The position numbers and the translations under genes were made by a program. This document shows positions 60,601 through 64,000 of a DNA stretch of 64,000 nucleotides, one piece after another. Positions within the stretch are counted from its first letter, which is position 1; each line of letters begins with the position of its first letter. The stretch covers positions 63,430,676-63,494,675 of the forward strand of contig CM055092.1 of assembly GCA_029204225.1 (NCBI GenBank). The letters are read 5' to 3'. Under the pieces are notes generated by a model. It saw only the letters and a program-made list of their open reading frames with translations. It was not told the origin of the DNA and searched no databases. Source of the stretch: Diphasiastrum complanatum (Eukaryota > Streptophyta > Lycopodiopsida > Lycopodiales > Lycopodiaceae).

Positions 60601-61429
60601 TTATTACATGATCTACCTCTCTGCTAGGTGGTAAACCATGTGGCAAATCTTCAGGAAAAACATCTTTAAATTTAGACAATAAAGTTTCTAATTTACTGAT
60701 TTTCTGCTGAATAGAACTGGAAATAGAAACTTCAGGAATAAACTGAAAGTCACATAAGAATACCTGATGGTCTTCGTCTCCGATTAGCTGACAGAGCTCT
60801 GAACTGCAGACCATAGGGCTGTTGGGAACATCATGCTCCCCATGCAACTGGATCTCTCGGCCTTTATACTGAAAGCTGAGGGTGTTCTCCTGATAGTTTC
60901 TGTGGAGGGAAGGTCCTAAACTGTAGAGCCAATCTCTCCCGAGAACAATGTCTGTTCGATCCAGATGCATTATCTGAAAGTTTATTTGATCTTGGTACCC
61001 CTGAATACCAAGATTTAACTTACTTACCATAGTTTCCCATATTTTTTTATCTTCACCCTTAGCTAATGAAACTATGTACCTATGCTGACTAGGTACTTCT
61101 GGTAGTTTAAGCTTTTTAACCAGGGTGTGGTTGATGAAATTATGGGTTGCCCCATCATCAACCATGACTCTTACTGACTGGTTACCAACTTTCCCATGCA
61201 TACGTACTAGGTCATGCGGCCCAAAGCTGAAGGGTCTCGCTAGCATTGCAGAGGTCAGCTGGCAACAGTGTTCATGATCTTCATGATACACTTTGATCTC
61301 GGAAGCTGCCGAGTCACTGGGGAAACATACAGTCTGAACAAGATGAACTTGTTTTTTATCTTTTTTAGTGAAAGGCCCCTTGGGACACTGTCTGACTGTG
61401 TGTCCCTTGCCCATACACACAAAGCACAA
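57680..61429 (-). CDS. Chromovirus pol: zinc knuckle, protease, RT, RNase H, integrase, chromodomain
   Basis: This is an open frame of about 1249 codons; the true upstream limit of the frame is a stop near 61537, and no ATG is required if it is reached by frameshifting. Order: zinc knuckle [14 protein letters not shown] at the very start; protease [12 protein letters not shown] (about 88-99); RT with [27 protein letters not shown] and catalytic [11 protein letters not shown] (about 434); RNase [14 protein letters not shown] (about 580); integrase zinc finger ([14 protein letters not shown]); DDE residues in [16 protein letters not shown] and QTERVNQ; GPF module PRYCGPFTI; and a C-terminal chromodomain ([16 protein letters not shown]). 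All catalytic residues look intact. The chromodomain places it among chromoviruses, which target particular chromatin. Confidence 0.95.
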   Translation of the reverse strand: MCFVCMGKGHTVRQCPKGPFTKKDKKQVHLVQTVCFPSDSAASEIKVYHEDHEHCCQLTSAMLARPFSFGPHDLVRMHGKVGNQSVRVMVDDGATHNFINHTLVKKLKLPEVPSQHRYIVSLAKGEDKKIWETMVSKLNLGIQGYQDQINFQIMHLDRTDIVLGRDWLYSLGPSLHRNYQENTLSFQYKGREIQLHGEHDVPNSPMVCSSELCQLIGDEDHQVFLCDFQFIPEVSISSSIQQKISKLETLLSKFKDVFPEDLPHGLPPSREVDHVINLVPGTAPVSKPPYRVSRTEDEEITRQLTDYLGKGQIQTSSSPWASPVLLVKKKEGSMRLCVDYRALNKVTIKNKYPMPRADELFDQLDGAKFFSKIDLRSGYHQVRIKSEDVSKTAFRTRHGHYEFKVMPFGLTNAPATFMTLMNSVLRPYLGKFVVVFLDDILVYSKTRKEHLKHLRKVFRLLRKHKLYAKQSKCEFFVEEVAYLGHIISSDGIKMDPNKVKAILSWLRPQNILELQIFLGLAGYYRRFVKEYAQIAVPMTNLLKGKGKEFIWKSAQQESFDALKTALATAPVLKVVDPNQPFVVETDASDFAVGAVLTQGGRPVAFESKKLEPAQTRYSAYEKELFSIVHALKTWRHYLYGANFEVLTDHESLRYLCNQPELRGRKARWAELMQEFDMSIRYRRGKFNTVADALSRMPMINELSFTQIRNELLESLRGKCQHDAFFSIIWNSVQNRQLQTPEPVPGAGASSSKNTAASVEDDDESEYTSSDDVEDSEPVLPKQTPVVEGQLTQGFKWKQCSIQDEYLLYRDRVCVPNSEDYRQQVLYECHDNPSAGHPGIQKTYELLHRQFFWPSMKRDVHQYVTSCQKCQVNKAERLKAGGLLHPLEIPAGKWESISMDFIVGLPKTQKGNDAIWVTVDRLTKMAHFIPTKTTVRAPELARLFVDGLFKLYGLPSGIVSDRDSKFTGNFWKAVFHHLHTKLNMSTTDHPQTDGQTERVNQVLEDMLRAYVSKRETNWEEYLSILEFAYNSTKHSATGYSPFMLMYGFQPRSPTAVGFKQEKVEAARNFLEDLNQMIEHAKRSIRQSQDRARHYADPHRRDVQFSTGERVYLRVPVDSKTLKSGVCAKLSPRYCGPFTISRRLGEVTYELELPHSSKVFPVFHVSQLRKALTRSDNLVGDSVLVLPLDPQQPPHEPEEILDSRETQTRHTLYREYLVKWNDQPVENATWEKGSVLRKIFPDFVLEDQDGS

Positions 61430-61527
61430 ACGTTCTTGTTTGGCTTTCTCAAAATCATCTGGTTTTAAGGGCTGTATGAGTGAAGGGCGTTTCTGAGGAG
61501 CTTCACCTTTAAATTTATCTTCTTTCT

Positions 61528-62448
61528 TTAATTCTTTTTAAATTGAAAGTCTTTCTGAGGAAGCTGCTCAGAAAGTGGTTGTTGTCTCGCTCTCTTCCTA
61601 CCCACTGAATCATCATAGATTTGAGCATATCTGAGAGCTTGCTCAAGGGTAGTAGGCGAGTTTCTCTGGACCTCTACTTTATATTCATCTTTGAGGCCAC
61701 GGACAAATCCCCTGATTTTTTGATAGTCATCCATATTTTTAATCTTTAAAATTGCTTCTCGATACTGCGAGATATATTGGATGAGGGACTTGTCCATTAC
61801 TGTTCTTTCCCAGGCTTCCCAGGCTCTATCAAGTTCATTCTCTGGTAGAAATTCTCTTAGGAAAGCTTCTTCAAAAGCTTTCCATGACCGAGGAGTCTGC
61901 CCAGTCTCCTGGAGATTTAACCACCACTTATAGGCCATAGGCCCTAAAGAAAGACTGGCCTCAATTGCTTGCAAATGGTCAGGGGTCTGTTTAAGAGCAT
62001 GAATGTTCTTCCATTTGCTGAGGAAGGTTTGTAGAATATCTGCATTTCTATCCTTCTCTTCCCCATTAAAAGTAGGAGGCTTTAAATCTTTAAAAACACT
62101 GGGGTGAGACCGTAAAGTCTCACCCGAAACTGATGGAAGTGGAGAAGGGGATAACTGAGAAGTGGAGGGAAGGCTTCCTTTCGCGGAACTCAAAAACAAG
62201 TTTTTGAGTTCAGCGAACGAGTCGTCCACACTGGACTTGAAATTGGCTAATGCCAACTTCAGTTCATCCACTTCTGTTACCAATTGGAGGATCTGCTCCT
62301 TGGTAACCAGTTCGTCGAGTTCTTCGGCGAACTGTTCCTGTTCTTCCACTTCCATGGGTTCCTTCCCTTTTTTGTAAGCCAAGGCTTCTGTTTCAAGTTC
62401 GTCGAAGCCTCTCTCCGGGGGTTGATCAGGTCCCTGAGGAGTGGTCAT
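61528..62448 (-). CDS. Chromovirus gag (capsid region)
   Basis: The 306-codon frame begins [20 protein letters not shown] and has a coiled-coil-like acidic N-terminus. The retrotransposon gag domain follows ([56 protein letters not shown]). It ends soon after [12 protein letters not shown] at 61528, before any zinc knuckle. The knuckle lies in the -1 frame at the start of pol, so the A5 run (T5 on the plus strand, 61535-61539) is either a lost base or a recoding site. Confidence 0.93.
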   Translation of the reverse strand: MTTPQGPDQPPERGFDELETEALAYKKGKEPMEVEEQEQFAEELDELVTKEQILQLVTEVDELKLALANFKSSVDDSFAELKNLFLSSAKGSLPSTSQLSPSPLPSVSGETLRSHPSVFKDLKPPTFNGEEKDRNADILQTFLSKWKNIHALKQTPDHLQAIEASLSLGPMAYKWWLNLQETGQTPRSWKAFEEAFLREFLPENELDRAWEAWERTVMDKSLIQYISQYREAILKIKNMDDYQKIRGFVRGLKDEYKVEVQRNSPTTLEQALRYAQIYDDSVGRKRARQQPLSEQLPQKDFQFKKN

Positions 62449-63145
62449 CTTCGGAACTGAAAGAGAGCTACCTTAACTTCTGAAGGAAAAAAAGTCTAAA
62501 AGACTAATTTACAACTGTACAAGGAGGGAAAGAAAACTTAGCTCTTTCTGAGAACTGTACTTCCACAGAGAGAATCAAGAAAAGCCCTTTCAGCTCTTCC
62601 TCCACTGCTTTCAGATCTGCTGTCCGGAAAAATCAGAGATCAAGGTACCAAGAAAAAGACACAAACTTCTGATCGTCTTGGCCCCTTCCCTCGCTGTCTG
62701 AGGTGTATACTTTTTGCTCCAAAATTCCCGTTTTAGGACCCAAAACAGTTGCAAACTTGTGGTTCCTGCCAAAGACATTCAGCGCTGGACCTGCACCCAC
62801 GATTCTGTCTCAGATCCGCTCCAAATTCCAGAAAATTTCACTCCAAATTCGAAGTTTCCACCCCATTTGGCAGCGCTGGACCTGCTCCACGTTTTCTATT
62901 TAAAATGTGCTCAAAAATCCACAACTGATACATAAAAATCAAGGGTAAATCCCTGATTTTTCAGCGCTGAGCTTCTACAAGGGATTGTGCCTCAAACAAC
63001 TGTAAATTCCCAGCAAATTTCAAGGATTTGAAAGCTGTTCCTACAGCGATTTTCCTCCTCAATTCTTTTCTGAGAATCTGAGAAATCTTTCCTATCTTCT
63101 GATAGCTTTCTCTACTGCTGTCCTGAACTCCCTAGGATGGAGATG
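62449..63145 (-). other. 5' leader of the nested chromovirus
   Basis: Untranslated region between primer site and gag. It contains several near-repeats of CAGCGCTG(G/A)(A/G)C at about 62778, 62872 and 62961. No coding frame is credible. Confidence 0.7.
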
Positions 63146-63157
63146 GCTCTGATACCA
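63146..63157 (-). other. Primer-binding site of the nested chromovirus
   Basis: TGGTATCAGAGC on the minus strand, one base after the 5' LTR end; matches initiator-Met tRNA. Confidence 0.95.
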
Positions 63158-63158
63158 G

Positions 63159-63516
63159 TGTAATAGATCCTAACACCACAGTAGGGCAAACACTAACTGA
63201 TCCACCCAACCTTGCCTACTCCCTGATATAGAGTAAGCCCCTCCTAGCCCAGTGTGAGGACTGGTAGCATGCAACTGCCAAGTGTCGGCCACGTGGCACT
63301 GACGTGGCCGACTGCACGTCGGGACCCAACTGGGGGCCCTATCCTACTGACAGGGTCCCTAGGCTGTGTTAGGCCCGCCATGGCTATGGACCGTGCTGGG
63401 GCACACTACTCACACTGTCTTGCCCTGTTGGTCATGTACGCTGGACACGACCCTGACTGTGGTATCTGACCTATCTGTGTTCTCTAGGGTTCGGCACTGG
63501 TTACGAGCTCGTAACA
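63159..63516 (-). repeat. 5' LTR of the nested chromovirus
   Basis: 358 bp, partner of 57311-57668. Only two mismatches (CACACT(A/G)TCTTG and CCTAT(T/C)TGTG). Confidence 0.97.
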
Positions 63517-64000
63517 CCAAGGTATGCTCACGCCAAAGCAAATGCGATGGCAAAACTTTCTCTCAAAATTCAATATAGACATTTTACACACGGCGGGAAA
63601 GAACAATGTGGTGGCGGACGCACTAAGTAGACAAGAACACTTGATGGCAACAGTGACAACTCAGGTGACTGACCTACTCCAAGAAATCAGAGAGAATTAT
63701 GGTGTAGATGCGTTGGCGAAGGACTTAATGATCGAATTCCAGCTGGGAAAGCCTCATAAACATTTCACTTGGAAAGATCAAATGGTTGTTTATAAACAAC
63801 GCAGAGTATATGTCCCAGACAACATCAACCTGAGGAAGAAATTCTTGCGAGAACATCATGACGTACTAGCCGCCGGGCATCCAGGGTGAATCGCATGTAT
63901 GAACTTCTCAAAAGAGGCTTCTATTGGCCAAGTATGTGGGCAGACGTTGAATCCTATGTACAAACATGCCCGACATGTCAACAAGTGAAGGTGGAACCGC
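63517..64000 (+). pseudogene. Outer Ty3 pol resumes: RNase H end and integrase zinc finger, frameshifted
   Basis: The frame continues the outer pol after the insertion (QNFLSKFNIDILHTAGKNN, then VVADALSRQEHL). The integrase H2C2 domain begins (REHHDVLAAGHPG) and hits a stop at 63887. The expected continuation (MYELLKRGFYWPSMW ... CPTCQQVK) is in the next frame, so one G is missing from the run at 63884-63886. The CDS leaves the window at 64000. Confidence 0.85.

Larger units (their letters stand above)
57311..63516 (-). mobile_element. Complete nested Ty3 chromovirus, minus strand
   Basis: This 6206-bp element has identical-length 358-bp LTRs with TG...CA ends, a primer-binding site, gag, a pol with chromodomain, and a polypurine tract. 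The target duplication CCAAG is at 57306-57310 and 63517-63521. The two LTRs differ at 2 of 358 sites, so insertion is recent. A one-base frame offset separates gag from pol. Confidence 0.97.
53853..64000 (+). mobile_element. Outer Ty3/gypsy retrotransposon, split by a nested insertion
   Basis: The order is 5' LTR (start in 53853-53889, end 54770), primer-binding site, a leader with five repeats, protease-RT-RNase H from 55486, a 6.2-kb insertion at 57311-63516, then RNase H end and integrase start running off the window. No gag precedes pol. The coding frame is continuous across the insertion once one copy of the 5-bp target duplication is discounted. A one-base deletion at 63884-63886 then breaks integrase. 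The 3' LTR lies outside the window. Confidence 0.85.

Overview
The window reads as nuclear DNA of a land plant with a large, transposon-filled genome. The evidence is genes with GT-AG introns, a nepenthesin-type aspartic protease, plant-style LTR retrotransposons primed by initiator-Met tRNA, and long AT-rich spacers. I cannot name the species. Long TE-laden introns would fit a fern, lycophyte or gymnosperm as well as a large-genome flowering plant.

Three host genes can be supported. (1) A plus-strand MAPK-like (CMGC) kinase gene has its visible exons between 4317 and 12946. Its introns carry several palindromic MITEs, and its N-lobe exons are not recognisable here. (2) A single-exon secreted aspartic protease lies at 29124-30608. 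(3) A minus-strand, four-exon gene at 51571-48893 encodes about 603 residues of an unrecognised, probably nuclear protein with two KEN-box motifs.

Most of the rest is mobile DNA. From left to right: a broken chromovirus end with a chromodomain flanked by LTR pieces (300-1043); a decayed transposase relic (14.1-15.0 kb); a copia element with long LTRs rich in TCGAC (15406-20415); Ty3-type gag and protease relics (21.9-23.0, 34.1-35.5 and 42.1-43.3 kb); copia relics (23.4-24.6, 36.3-37.9, 40.2-42.1, 44.1-46.5 and 47.1-48.3 kb); and hAT-like MITEs, of which the one at 52352-52805 has a perfect 8-bp target duplication.

The right end (about 53.85-64.0 kb) is a nested pair. The outer Ty3 element has a 5' LTR, a tRNA-iMet primer site, a leader with five copies of a GTGCTGCC...AAGCACGG hairpin-like repeat, and then a protease-RT-RNase H frame with no gag before it. 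A complete 6.2-kb minus-strand chromovirus is inserted inside its RNase H coding region, with 358-bp LTRs differing at only 2 sites and a 5-bp target duplication CCAAG. The outer element resumes at 63517.

The best candidates for something undescribed are the hairpin repeat leader of the gag-less Ty3 element, the group of MITEs with similar ends but different palindromic subterminal arrays, the interspersed GTCCATCGTTGGAC-type array at 38.6-39.2 kb, and the unrecognised KEN-box gene with its duplicated last exon.
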